Assembly: GCA_002779065.1 (NCBI GenBank)
Contig: PEXL01000021.1
Span: 1 to 22,134, forward strand
DNA: 22,134 nucleotides
From: Candidatus Diapherotrites archaeon CG08_land_8_20_14_0_20_34_12
Lineage (GTDB): Archaea; Iainarchaeota; Iainarchaeia; Iainarchaeales; 0-14-0-20-34-12
Direction: 5' to 3'
The position numbers were made by a program, and so were the translations under genes. Under the pieces are notes generated by a model. It searched no databases. It saw nothing but the letters and a program-made list of their open reading frames with translations, and had not been told where the DNA came from. The stretch's first letter is position 1. Each line of letters opens with the position of its first letter. Below, piece by piece: positions 1 through 6,694 of this stretch.

Positions 1-1152
1 CCTTGAAATGAAGAAAACCAATGCTGCCAAAGAAACAAATGCTGCAAAGCCGAATGCGTAATTAGGGTCAATCATCCATAATCCCCCTGCTATTAATGAG
101 GCTGGAAGATATATTAGCCCAGTTATAAAATTATACATCCCGATTGCTGTCCCTCTTTTTTCTTTTTCCAAATCTGTTATATATGCCTTGCTCTGGCTTT
201 CATCAATTGCATAGAAAATCCCAAAGAGTATGAAAAGCAGGATGACTGCTTCTTTTGTGGAGGCAAATATGAATCCTGAGCACATTAAGAAATATGCAAG
301 ATAGCCTGAGGCTATTATTTTTCTTCTCCCTATTTTATCACCAAGCTTGCCTATAGGTACGGCCACAATTACAAATGAAACATTGAATAGCGCATAAAGT
401 AGGACAATATCCTTTATCTCAAATCCAACCAGATATGCTTTAAGCAGCAAAAACCCGAAGCTGAAATAAGCAAGAGAAAATATCCCGCCAGATTTCAAGT
501 AATCCTTAAAACATTTGCCAAGGCTGCCATATGCCCTGAAAATATTCTCCCTAACCTTTGGCTGCTCGGCCTTTTCTTTCACAAAATAAAGCAGGATGAC
601 TGCAAGGGCTGCAGGAATAACCGCAACCAAAAATAAAATGTAGAAGGCATGCATATTTTGCCCCAATATGCTCAGAATGCCATATGCAATAAACGGCCCA
701 ATTATTGCTCCTGCCTTATCCAATGTCTTATGAAGGCCGAATGCATAGCCCCTGCTATTTTCATCTGCAAGATTTGAAATCCATGCATCCCTTGGCGGGC
801 CTCTAACTGATTTTCCAAGCCTTTCCACTATTCTAAAAACGAATGCCGCACTTACGGATGAGGAAATAACCAAAATTGTTTTTGCGATTGTTGAAAAACC
901 ATAGCCCGCCATTGCAAAACTTTTCCTTTTTCCTGCCTTGTCCGAAAGATAGCCTGCAATATAATCAAGCGAGGATGCTGCAAAATCTGAAAGCCCTTCA
1001 ATCAATCCAAGCAGGGCTGCAGAGGCCCCAAGAATGACTGTAAAGAAAATGGAAAATACTGAAAAAATCATCTCAGAGCTTATGTCGGTAAGGAAGCTTA
1101 CAATCCCAAGCAGCAAAATATTGTAATCCACACCAAGAATCTTCTTTGCCAT
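1..1152 (-). CDS. MFS transporter, C-terminal end cut by window edge
   Basis: The minus strand reads open from an ATG at 1152 to the window edge, giving 384 residues without a stop. The product is almost wholly hydrophobic with about 12 predicted membrane helices. Two copies of the MFS loop motif are visible: DKAGKRK near residues 71-77 and GDKIGRRK at the start of the second half. A further motif, ERLGKSVRGPPRDAW (about 110-124), is the R-x-GK-x-R-x-x-PRDA signature of a large prokaryotic MFS subfamily. It should be a proton-coupled or facilitated transporter in the cytoplasmic membrane; the substrate cannot be read from sequence. MFS proteins are usually about 400 residues, so little is missing. 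The reading frame stays open upstream of the ATG, and a TTG at 1218 is a possible longer start. I prefer the ATG because the next residues begin the conserved N-terminal helix. Confidence 0.9.
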   Translation of the reverse strand, partial: MAKKILGVDYNILLLGIVSFLTDISSEMIFSVFSIFFTVILGASAALLGLIEGLSDFAASSLDYIAGYLSDKAGKRKSFAMAGYGFSTIAKTILVISSSVSAAFVFRIVERLGKSVRGPPRDAWISNLADENSRGYAFGLHKTLDKAGAIIGPFIAYGILSILGQNMHAFYILFLVAVIPAALAVILLYFVKEKAEQPKVRENIFRAYGSLGKCFKDYLKSGGIFSLAYFSFGFLLLKAYLVGFEIKDIVLLYALFNVSFVIVAVPIGKLGDKIGRRKIIASGYLAYFLMCSGFIFASTKEAVILLFILFGIFYAIDESQSKAYITDLEKEKRGTAIGMYNFITGLIYLPASLIAGGLWMIDPNYAFGFAAFVSLAALVFFISR

Positions 1153-1268
1153 GCTTATTAACAGCTGAGAATTATTATTAATACTTGCTTTGGAAGTTTC
1201 ATCAATTCGATTATACAAGAGAATATGTTTTATGGTAATTAGATAAAAGGTAGAAAGCAAAAAGTAAA

Positions 1269-1822
1269 TTAATTTAAATAAGACTTGTTTTTTTTAGAAT
1301 AACAGAAATTATTCCAATGGATTATTTCACAGCCATATTCCTTTTTTATTGAATTAGCAATTAGGTTTAATGCAATGCAATCCATTGCATTATGCGAGCC
1401 CATCAAATAGCCGATTTTCTTATCCTTCATTGCCTTTAACCTTGGGGCTTCAACATCAGAATCCACTATAAATGTTATGTTTTGCTTTTGCAGATGATCC
1501 AAATACTCAAGGCATTTTTCATAATTTTCAGGAGGGTAAGTGCCAAGCTGCACAAACACATTCTCTTGGGATATTTTTTCATTTGAAAATATTTCTTTTA
1601 TTGGATTAAGCCCATATTTTGAGTAATATTGGTATTCAAATAAATATCAAACTCACTTATATCCAGACTGACAACAATCTTGTTGAATTCTGTTTTTGCA
1701 TTATTCACAATGCCGCTGTCAGCAAACAAGTTTATCTTATCAGCATTGCAAAAATCCTTTAATTTAATATTTTCCCTGCTTAATTTTTGAATATGTTTGT
1801 GCATTTCTTCAATAGTCAGCAT
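1269..1822 (-). pseudogene. Frameshifted gene of unknown function
   Basis: Two minus-strand ORFs in different frames join into one product of about 170 residues. The first starts at ATG 1822, behind the ribosome site GAGGT, and reads 74 residues to a stop at 1598. The second frame is open from just after a TGA at 1647-1649 to a stop at 1269. Its apparent GTG start at 1559 lies inside an unbroken frame encoding EYQYYSKYGLNPIKEIF before it. A one-base deletion (or two-base insertion) between about 1600 and 1646 would reunite them. I do not recognise the family. The rejoined protein has a charged helical N-terminus, a short strand with an acidic residue (INLFADSG) and a C-terminal alpha/beta part ending in GSHNAMDCIALNLIA. 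Either the gene is decayed or the assembly has an indel here. It lies 116 bases upstream of the MFS gene on the same strand. Confidence 0.6.
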
Positions 1823-1854
1823 TTGTTTACCTCATTAAAAGAATATTCAATACG

Positions 1855-1862
1855 TTTAAATA
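1855..1862 (+). promoter_or_regulatory. TATA box for the Trm112-like gene, possibly bidirectional
   Basis: TTTAAATA is centred about 28 bases upstream of ATG 1886, the spacing expected for an archaeal TATA box driving a leaderless transcript. The motif is also AT-rich on the minus strand and lies about 35 bases from the divergent start at 1822, so it may serve both genes. Confidence 0.5.
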
Positions 1863-1885
1863 AGGTAAATGTCTTTTATACTAAA

Positions 1886-2077
1886 ATGGGTGAAAATTTG
1901 GCAAAAGAAGAATTATCAAAAGAATTATTGGATGTATTAGCCTGTCCGCAATGCAAGGGTGATCTGGATTACAATAAAAAAGACCAGAAATTAATCTGCA
2001 AAAAATGCAAGTTGGCATATAGGGTTGAGGAAGGAATTCCAATCATGCTGATTGATGAAGCAGAAAAACTGAAATAG
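1886..2077 (+). CDS. Trm112/YcaR-like zinc-binding protein
   Basis: A 63-residue protein with the pattern LLDVLACPQCKGDLDY...LICKKCKLAYRVEEGIPIML. This matches the Trm112/UPF0434 family (COG2835): a CxxC pair, a second CxxC about 17 residues on, and the terminal dGIPiml strand. In archaea and eukaryotes Trm112 is a zinc-binding partner that stabilises and activates several methyltransferases acting on tRNA, rRNA and release factor. The bacterial YcaR type is less well understood, and this copy is close to that short form. I chose the ATG at 1886, not the upstream in-frame ATG at 1787, because similarity begins here and a TATA box lies 28 bases upstream. The longer form would also overlap the divergent gene. 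A T-rich run at 2084-2120 follows and may terminate transcription. Confidence 0.8.
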   Translation: MGENLAKEELSKELLDVLACPQCKGDLDYNKKDQKLICKKCKLAYRVEEGIPIMLIDEAEKLK

Positions 2078-2128
2078 TTCATAATTTTTTCTAATTTCAT
2101 TATTTTTTAGTTTTTTCTTTGTTCCACA

Positions 2129-2155
2129 ATATTTAAATAGTTAACTTGCGTTAAC
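2129..2155 (+). promoter_or_regulatory. TATA box and operator-like GTTAAC repeat before the iron-sulfur operon
   Basis: ATATTTAAATA (2129-2139) is a TATA box 25-30 bases before ATG 2163, implying a nearly leaderless mRNA. Directly after it are two copies of the palindrome GTTAAC at 2140-2145 and 2150-2155, separated by TTGC. The pair lies between the TATA box and the expected transcription start, where a bound repressor would block initiation. The HTH gene that follows is the obvious candidate to bind it; that is inference. Confidence 0.55.
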
Positions 2156-2162
2156 ATATAAT

Positions 2163-2534
2163 ATGTTTTCATTTCCGCAAGAGTTAGAGGCTTTATATTT
2201 GATTCCTGCTCTGAGAAAAGAGCTTGCAAAAGCCCTTATTAAAAAACATAAATTGAATCAGACAAAAGCTGCGGATCTTCTTGGAATAAATAAAGCTGCT
2301 GTTTCTCAATATTTGCATTCAAAAAGAGCCTCAAACATTAAATTCCCAAAAGGATTTTTCAAAGAAATTGAAAAATCTGCTAAAATCATATTTAAGGACA
2401 AAGGCTGCTTGGTTTCAGAGATAATGCGATTAAGCAGGATTGTAAAGGAAAAAGGCATAATGTGCCAAGTCTGTTTGAAATATAATAAAGGTGTTCTTTC
2501 AGTTTGTAAGGAAAGGCATGCTTGCAAATCCTAA
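2163..2534 (+). CDS. HTH transcriptional regulator with C-terminal cysteines, probable iron-sulfur regulator
   Basis: A 123-residue protein. Residues about 11-56 form an XRE-like helix-turn-helix, with QTKAADLLGINKAAVSQY as the core and SKR following. The arrangement LIPALRKELAKALI before the HTH and a cysteine-bearing tail after it resembles the archaeal COG2522 predicted regulators. The tail has five cysteines, at about 82, 101, 104, 115 and 121, including CQVC, enough to ligate a metal or Fe-S cluster. Its gene ends 9 bases before iscS, so it is almost certainly co-transcribed with iscS and iscU. By analogy with bacterial IscR, it could sense cluster status and control its own operon through the GTTAAC pair upstream. 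The DNA-binding role is well supported; Fe-S sensing is inferred from the cysteines and context. Confidence 0.75.
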   Translation: MFSFPQELEALYLIPALRKELAKALIKKHKLNQTKAADLLGINKAAVSQYLHSKRASNIKFPKGFFKEIEKSAKIIFKDKGCLVSEIMRLSRIVKEKGIMCQVCLKYNKGVLSVCKERHACKS

Positions 2535-2543
2535 GGTGTTTTT

Positions 2544-3752
2544 ATGGTAAAAAAAATTGTAAAAAATAAAAAATTGGAAAATGGAACTGAAGATCCAAAA
2601 AGGATCTATTTGGATAATGCAGCAACAACAGCATTATCACCAAAAGTTTTTGAAGCAATGAAACCTTATCTGCAAAATCTGTGCGGAAATGCCTCGTCCA
2701 TGCATTCTGAAGGCATGCAGGCAAAGCAAGCGCTTGAAGAAGCAAGGGCAAGAATTGCACAAAAGATTAATGCTAATCCCACAAGGTTATTTTTTACAAG
2801 CGGAGGGACAGAATCAAATAATTGGGCATTGAAAGGTTTTGCTCTTGCAAATAAAGATAGGGGCAATCACATTATTGTATCAAGCATAGAGCATGATTCT
2901 GTCTTGGAACCAGCAGCATGGTTGGCGAAACAGGGTTTTAAAGTTTCATATTTGAAAGTAGATTCAAATGGTTTTGTTGATTTGCAGGATTTGCAGAACC
3001 AGATTGTTGAAAAAACACTTTTAGTTTCGGTAATACATGCAAACAATGAAATCGGAACAATTCAGGATATTGAAAAAATTGCGGCAATTTGCCATTCAAG
3101 AAATGTTTTCTTCCACACAGATGCCTGCCAAAGCTTTATGAAATGCAGGATTGATGTTGAAAAGCAGGGGATTGATATGCTTACAATAAATGGCCACAAA
3201 ATTTATGGGCCAAAAGGAATCGGTGCTTTATACGTAAAACAAGGAATAAAAATAGTGCCATTGCTGCACGGCGGAGGCCATGAATTAGGATTAAGGTCAG
3301 GAACAGAAAATGTTCCCTCGATTGCCGGATTTGCAGAAGCAACCGAAATAATCACTGAAAAAGATGTTGAAAGGATGCAGAAATTAAGGGATTATATGAT
3401 TGATAGAATTTCGAATGAAATCCGTGAAACAATTTTGAATGGCCCTGTAAATAACCGCTTGTGCAATAATGTAAATATTATTTTCAAAAGAATTGAAGGC
3501 GAATCAATTCTTTTAAGATTGAATGCGCTTGGAATTGCAGTTTCAACCGGATCTGCCTGCTCCTCACACTCATTAAAACCAAGCCATGTTCTTTTAGCTA
3601 TTGGGGTAAAACCAGAATTAGCACATGGTTCTATCCGATTTTCTTTGGGGATTGAAACAACAAAAGAGGATATTGATTACACAGTTGACTGTGTGAAAAA
3701 GGTTGTGGCAGATTTAAGGGAAATGACTCCAATAAGAGAAGGGGAATTGTAA
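2544..3752 (+). CDS. iscS: Cysteine desulfurase IscS/NifS
   Basis: A 402-residue PLP-dependent cysteine desulfurase, full length for the family. It takes sulfur from L-cysteine as a persulfide and passes it to the scaffold IscU. Family landmarks are IYLDNAATT (21-29), SGGTESNNWALKG (86-98), H117 in SSIEHDSV, HTDACQ (191-196), the PLP lysine K219 in NGHKIYGPKG, the RSGTEN loop (251-256), and the catalytic cysteine C339 in STGSACSSHSLKPSH. The start ATG follows AGGTG (2534-2538) at a suitable distance; the SD touches the stop codon of the upstream regulator. The first 18 residues are a lysine-rich extension absent from most relatives. The gene is followed 56 bases later by iscU, making a minimal ISC operon of regulator, sulfur donor and scaffold. 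Confidence 0.97.
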   Translation: MVKKIVKNKKLENGTEDPKRIYLDNAATTALSPKVFEAMKPYLQNLCGNASSMHSEGMQAKQALEEARARIAQKINANPTRLFFTSGGTESNNWALKGFALANKDRGNHIIVSSIEHDSVLEPAAWLAKQGFKVSYLKVDSNGFVDLQDLQNQIVEKTLLVSVIHANNEIGTIQDIEKIAAICHSRNVFFHTDACQSFMKCRIDVEKQGIDMLTINGHKIYGPKGIGALYVKQGIKIVPLLHGGGHELGLRSGTENVPSIAGFAEATEIITEKDVERMQKLRDYMIDRISNEIRETILNGPVNNRLCNNVNIIFKRIEGESILLRLNALGIAVSTGSACSSHSLKPSHVLLAIGVKPELAHGSIRFSLGIETTKEDIDYTVDCVKKVVADLREMTPIREGEL

Positions 3753-3808
3753 AAAATTTAATTAAGAAATATTTTTGATTAAGAAATAATTTTTTAAGAT
3801 GTGATGAA

Positions 3809-5347
3809 ATGGTTGTAACAAATTATTCGAAAAAAGTCATTGAGAATTTCATGAACCCAAAAAATATGGGCTCAATGGAGAATCCCGATGCAGTTGGAAA
3901 AGCCGGAAATCCGGTTTGCTTATTGCCACATCAAAGAATAGATTGTAATCCCAAATACGAAGAAATTGAAAATTTAGGTGAAGGTAATTTGGTGCTTAGC
4001 CATACGGGCGCTTATGCTAAGATAATAGGTATTTCATCAAGGAAATATTCAGGGAATGTAATTGTTTTAAGGACTAGGTTAGGCCATATTGCTTTAACCC
4101 CAGAACATTTAGTATTTGCTATAAAGGTTCCACCAAGAGCCAAATATCTTATCACAAAAAACAAAAAAGAGTTAATGCCTGCTTGGTATCACTGTTCAGA
4201 TCTAAGAAAACAGGATATGGTTCTTTATCCCATATTAAAAGACACGAAACACATAACTGAAATGGAGTTAGATATCCCTAAATCAAAATTTGATTTTAAG
4301 AGTAAACCTCTTCCAAAGAGCCTACCGATCAATGCAGGTATGCTTAGATTATTTGGTTATTATCTTTCAGAGGGCTCTATTTCTCTTAAGCCAAGTAAAT
4401 TATATATTAATTTTACCTTGAATATTAATGAAAAAGACATTTGTCAGGATATTAAAGAGATTTCTAAGAAACTTTTTGGCATAGATGTTAAAATAAAAGA
4501 AATTCCAAAAAGAAAAACAATTCAAGTTTATCTTAACAGTGCAATTCTTGCCAGATTTTTCAATAAACTTTTTAGCAAGGGTGCAGCAAACAAAAAAATA
4601 CCTTCCTTTATGCTATCTTTGCCACCTCTACAACAAAGAGAGCTTCTTATTGGTTTATGGAAAGGTGATGGATATATTAATATCGACAGGGCGGGTCCAA
4701 GGGCAGGATATTCTACCATTTCCTACCAATTATGCCAGCAAATAAAGATGCTATTATTAAGGCAAGGAATTATTCCATCAATTTACATAGATAAAGAAAG
4801 AATCAAAGATGGAGTAAATCATAAACTGAGTTATCGTATCCATATTGGTGAACGAGATTCTTTAATTAGATTAGCTAAGTTATTAGGTTATTCCTATGAA
4901 CCAAAGGTTAGAGGAAAAATATTGACATGGTTAGATGATAATTATTTATATGTGCCAATAACTTCTGTTAAATCTCAGCAATATGATGGAACTGTTTTTA
5001 ATCTAGAGGTAGAGACAGACCACTCTTTTACTTCTGAAGCTTTTTGTTTGCATAATTGTGGAGATATGCTCGAGCTGCATTTGAGAATTGGCAAAAATAA
5101 GGAAGGGAAAGAGATTATTGAGGATATTAAATTCAAAACTCTCGGGTGTGCGGCTGCTATATCCACAAGCAGCATGATTACAGAAATTGCAAAAGGAAAA
5201 ACAATTGAGGAAGCAATGAAAATTACAAAAGGAGAGGTAGCAGAATCTCTTGACGGTCTGCCGCCAATAAAAATGCACTGTTCAAACCTTGCGGCAGACG
5301 CCTTGCATGATGCTTTAAAGAACTATTTGGCCAAAAAACAGCAATAA
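3809..5347 (+). CDS. iscU: Fe-S cluster scaffold IscU interrupted by an intein
   Basis: The 512-residue precursor holds an IscU scaffold split by a 380-residue intein. The N-extein is residues 1-36, starting MVVTNYSKKVIENFMNPKN and ending GNPV. The C-extein is residues 417-512, starting CGDMLELHLRIG. After splicing the scaffold would be 132 residues with the conserved GNPVCGDM loop. Spliced numbering gives ligands C37, D39, C67, H110 and C111, matching the C37, D39, C63, H105 and C106 set of E. coli IscU. The product assembles 2Fe-2S clusters using sulfur from the adjacent IscS. Because the intein replaces the bond before the first ligand cysteine, the unspliced precursor should be inactive as a scaffold. 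The start follows GTGATG at about 3800. The iscU part is plainly not a pseudogene, since both exteins are intact and in frame. Confidence 0.95.
   Translation: MVVTNYSKKVIENFMNPKNMGSMENPDAVGKAGNPVCLLPHQRIDCNPKYEEIENLGEGNLVLSHTGAYAKIIGISSRKYSGNVIVLRTRLGHIALTPEHLVFAIKVPPRAKYLITKNKKELMPAWYHCSDLRKQDMVLYPILKDTKHITEMELDIPKSKFDFKSKPLPKSLPINAGMLRLFGYYLSEGSISLKPSKLYINFTLNINEKDICQDIKEISKKLFGIDVKIKEIPKRKTIQVYLNSAILARFFNKLFSKGAANKKIPSFMLSLPPLQQRELLIGLWKGDGYINIDRAGPRAGYSTISYQLCQQIKMLLLRQGIIPSIYIDKERIKDGVNHKLSYRIHIGERDSLIRLAKLLGYSYEPKVRGKILTWLDDNYLYVPITSVKSQQYDGTVFNLEVETDHSFTSEAFCLHNCGDMLELHLRIGKNKEGKEIIEDIKFKTLGCAAAISTSSMITEIAKGKTIEEAMKITKGEVAESLDGLPPIKMHCSNLAADALHDALKNYLAKKQQ
3917..5056 (+). mobile_element. 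LAGLIDADG intein inserted before the active-site cysteine of IscU
   Basis: The intein covers precursor residues 37-416 and is in frame with both exteins. Its first residue is C37 (CLLPHQRIDC). Block B is NVIVLRTRLGHIALTPEHLV, with the T-x-x-H of TPEH at 97-100. Block F is near 396-411 (VFNLEVETDHSFTSEA), and the C-terminal junction is LHN followed by C417. These supply every nucleophile of a class 1 intein: Cys1, His in block B, the His-Asn end, and Cys+1. A homing endonuclease domain lies between them, with two LAGLIDADG helices, LFGYYLSEG (181-189) and LIGLWKGDG (280-288). Each ends with an acidic residue at the catalytic position, so the nuclease may still be active. The element lies on a highly conserved active-site codon, as is usual for inteins. 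Confidence 0.93.
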
Positions 5348-5348
5348 T

Positions 5349-5381
5349 AGGCTTTTTGCATTTTATTTATTTAAAAAGCCT
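5349..5381 (+). terminator. Hairpin terminator after iscU
   Basis: AGGCTTTTT (5349-5357) pairs perfectly with AAAAAGCCT (5373-5381) around a 15-base AT-rich loop, just after the iscU stop. A T-rich tract is embedded in the loop. It probably ends the iron-sulfur operon. Confidence 0.5.
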
Positions 5382-5493
5382 TGAGGTTTTAGCCAACACA
5401 AGCATTTATAATATTCTTGTTTTTATAATTGTATAGCATTTAATGAATGCTAACCATCATTTTTATGCACTTTTTCAAATTGAGGTGATTTTA

Positions 5494-5907
5494 GTGTCAG
5501 ACAAGAAACATCATGATAAAAAAAATCAGGAAAAAGCCAAAAAAACCGATGAAAAAATGGTTGAGGCAATTGCAGAGGAGGAGGAATTAAATGAAAAATT
5601 ACCTTTCCCAAATGCAGTAATTGTAAGGATGATTAGAAAGAATGTCACACCAGGAAAACAGATTAAAGGTGCGGTAAAAAGAGAATTAAATTTGTGGATT
5701 GCCGGTTTGATTGAAAAAATTTCAAAAAAAATGGATGCTCATCCATATACTTATGTTGACTACGGCATGTTTAAGGATGCAATAGCAACTTATGAAAAGA
5801 TGGAAGAGATTGAAAAGGAAAAAGAACGCTTGATAAAATACCTTGAAAAAATCAAGGATGATGTTGAGACATTAGAAAGGGAAATAGATCGGAAGTTCAA
5901 GCTGTAA
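5494..5907 (+). CDS. Probable histone-fold protein with C-terminal coiled coil
   Basis: I chose the GTG at 5494 (137 residues) because GAGGTGA at 5482-5488 stands five bases upstream; the in-frame ATG at 5443 has no such site. Residues 1-33 are a Lys/Glu-rich tail. Residues about 36-104 align by eye to archaeal histones: LPFPNAVIVRMIRKN matches helix 1 (cf. LPIAPIGRIIKDAG in HMfB). AVKRELNLWIAGLIEKISKKM matches the long helix 2, and YTYVDYGMFKDAIATYEK matches loop 2 plus helix 3. Residues 103-135 are heptad-like and strongly charged (EKMEEIEKEKERLIKYLEKI), a predicted coiled coil. Histones with an added coiled coil have been reported in prokaryotic histone surveys. It would be a DNA-binding chromatin protein whose tail could drive oligomerisation. 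Alternative: another small helical DNA-binding protein. Confidence 0.6.
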   Translation: MSDKKHHDKKNQEKAKKTDEKMVEAIAEEEELNEKLPFPNAVIVRMIRKNVTPGKQIKGAVKRELNLWIAGLIEKISKKMDAHPYTYVDYGMFKDAIATYEKMEEIEKEKERLIKYLEKIKDDVETLEREIDRKFKL

Positions 5908-5911
5908 CCAC

Positions 5912-5942
5912 CTTTCTCTTTTCTTAAAAAGAAAAGAGAAAG
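5912..5942 (+). repeat. Perfect 14-bp poly-purine hairpin downstream of the histone gene
   Basis: CTTTCTCTTTTCTT (5912-5925) pairs perfectly with AAGAAAAGAGAAAG (5929-5942) around a 3-base loop. The same design, a 13-14 bp Py/Pu arm with a 3-base loop and a different sequence each time, recurs at 17332-17360 and 17514-17542. The flank here, CTAG followed about 20 bases later by AACTAAGA, also recurs after the copy at 17514. Confidence 0.7.
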
Positions 5943-5979
5943 CTAGTTGCACCAAAGAGAAAAGAAAACTAAGAGTATC

Positions 5980-6013
5980 AAAAAGAAAGAGAATTTTTTT
6001 CTCTTTTCTTTTT
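5980..6013 (+). terminator. A-rich/T-rich hairpin terminator
   Basis: AAAAAGAAAGAGAA (5980-5993) pairs with the T-rich arm 5999-6013 with one bulged T and a five-T loop, and is followed by more T-runs. It is likely a transcription stop for the histone gene and is not coding. Confidence 0.5.
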
Positions 6014-6074
6014 TATTTTTTCTCGCTGTTTTTTCCACATCATTTTTAAATGGATTTATGCCCCACTATTTCAC

Positions 6075-6240
6075 TGAAGCTCCACGGGTGCGCGGAAGCC
6101 GCACCATTTATGGTGCGGAGGAGCGCACCCCTTAAGTATTTTCTTCATTGGGCTTTCGCCTAAAGTCCATTGAACATATCAGAAACCACGGGCTTTAGCC
6201 CGTGGAGCTTCACCGGAAATCCACTCTCTCCAAGCCTTTA
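6075..6240 (+). mobile_element. Solitary palindromic IS200/IS605-type end or miniature element
   Basis: A GC-richer island in an AT-rich region. It is bounded by a perfect 14-bp inverted repeat, 6075-6088 and 6199-6212 (TGAAGCTCCACGGG and its complement). Inside is a nested hairpin: outer arms GGGTGCGC/GCGCACCC and inner arms CCGCACCA/TGGTGCGG around TTTA. A second hairpin follows, GGGCTTT with AAAGTCC. A third is CCACGGGCT (6186-6194) with AGCCCGTGG (6197-6205); it competes with the 14-bp repeat for pairing. The edge TTCACCGGAAATCCACTCT (6209-6227) matches, with one difference, the sequence before tnpB at 21284-21302. No transposase gene is attached. This is best read as an orphan end, a miniature derivative (PATE-like), or an orphan omega-RNA scaffold of the same family as the TnpB element. 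Confidence 0.65.
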
Positions 6241-6272
6241 AGAATAAGAAAGAACCAATTGCTAAAGAGAGC

Positions 6273-6635
6273 ATGGTTGTAGTTCCTGTTGAAAGTTCTA
6301 AGATTTTTGTTTCCTCTGAGTTAAATAAAATAGTGGAAGAACTGGTTTCATACAATTCTAATTTGATTATTTTCGGCTTGCCTAATTCAGGAAAAAGTAC
6401 ATTAGTTAAAAGAGTTTGCAGTTTTGATCCCAGATTTAAAACGCTTGAGCATGAGGAGGTTTTATCAGCAGAGGATAATAAGAGGCTTTTAAGAAAATGC
6501 AGAAAATTATGGTGCGTTGGGCATCAGTATCCAACTCAGAATCAAAATGTTTCAGCTGATTATTTACAATGGTTTGTTGCAGGAATGGGTTTAGACATTG
6601 GCAAATGGGCTATAATAAGGATCCTCTTAATATAA
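6273..6635 (+). CDS. Small P-loop NTPase-like ORF, possibly truncated
   Basis: A 120-residue ORF with a clear Walker A motif, IIFGLPNSGKSTLVKRV (about 32-48), preceded by a helical stretch and followed by two more strand-like segments (FKTLEHEEV and KLWCVGHQYP). No convincing Walker B acid or sensor can be assigned. It is far shorter than complete P-loop ATPases. The reading frame stays open upstream through the end of the palindromic element (no stop back to about 6170), so the N-terminus may have been replaced or cut by that insertion. There is no good ribosome site; CTTTAAGAATAA near 6236 could be a weak TATA supplied by the element end. I do not recognise the family. It may be a fragment of a mobile or defence gene. 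Confidence 0.4.
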   Translation: MVVVPVESSKIFVSSELNKIVEELVSYNSNLIIFGLPNSGKSTLVKRVCSFDPRFKTLEHEEVLSAEDNKRLLRKCRKLWCVGHQYPTQNQNVSADYLQWFVAGMGLDIGKWAIIRILLI

Positions 6636-6663
6636 ATTTTATTTAATGCACATAATTAAATAA

Positions 6664-6686
6664 ATTTATAAATGTTAGCACACATT
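6664..6686 (+). promoter_or_regulatory. TATA box and short inverted repeat before the RHH-Fic gene
   Basis: ATTTATAAA at about 6664-6672 is 25-30 bases before ATG 6695, so the transcript should be leaderless. AATGT (6671-6675) and ACATT (6682-6686) form a short inverted repeat between TATA and start. It could be an operator for the ribbon-helix-helix domain of the product. The repeat is only five bases, so this is weak. Confidence 0.35.
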
Positions 6687-6694
6687 GTATTAGT

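Noticed and set aside
1787..1885. N-terminal extension of the Trm112-like protein
   Set aside because: It overlaps the divergent gene and lies upstream of the TATA box, and family similarity starts at 1886.
4539..4745. Plus-strand ORF in another frame inside the intein
   Set aside because: It overlaps the LAGLIDADG domain fully and has no homology-like features.
3809..5347. IscU read as a pseudogene with an insertion
   Set aside because: The insert is in frame and carries all intein splicing residues, and the exteins join into a perfect IscU active site.
5947..6135. Plus-strand ORF across 5947-6135
   Set aside because: It crosses two hairpins and the palindromic element and reads as low-complexity Lys/Phe sequence, so it is not a gene.
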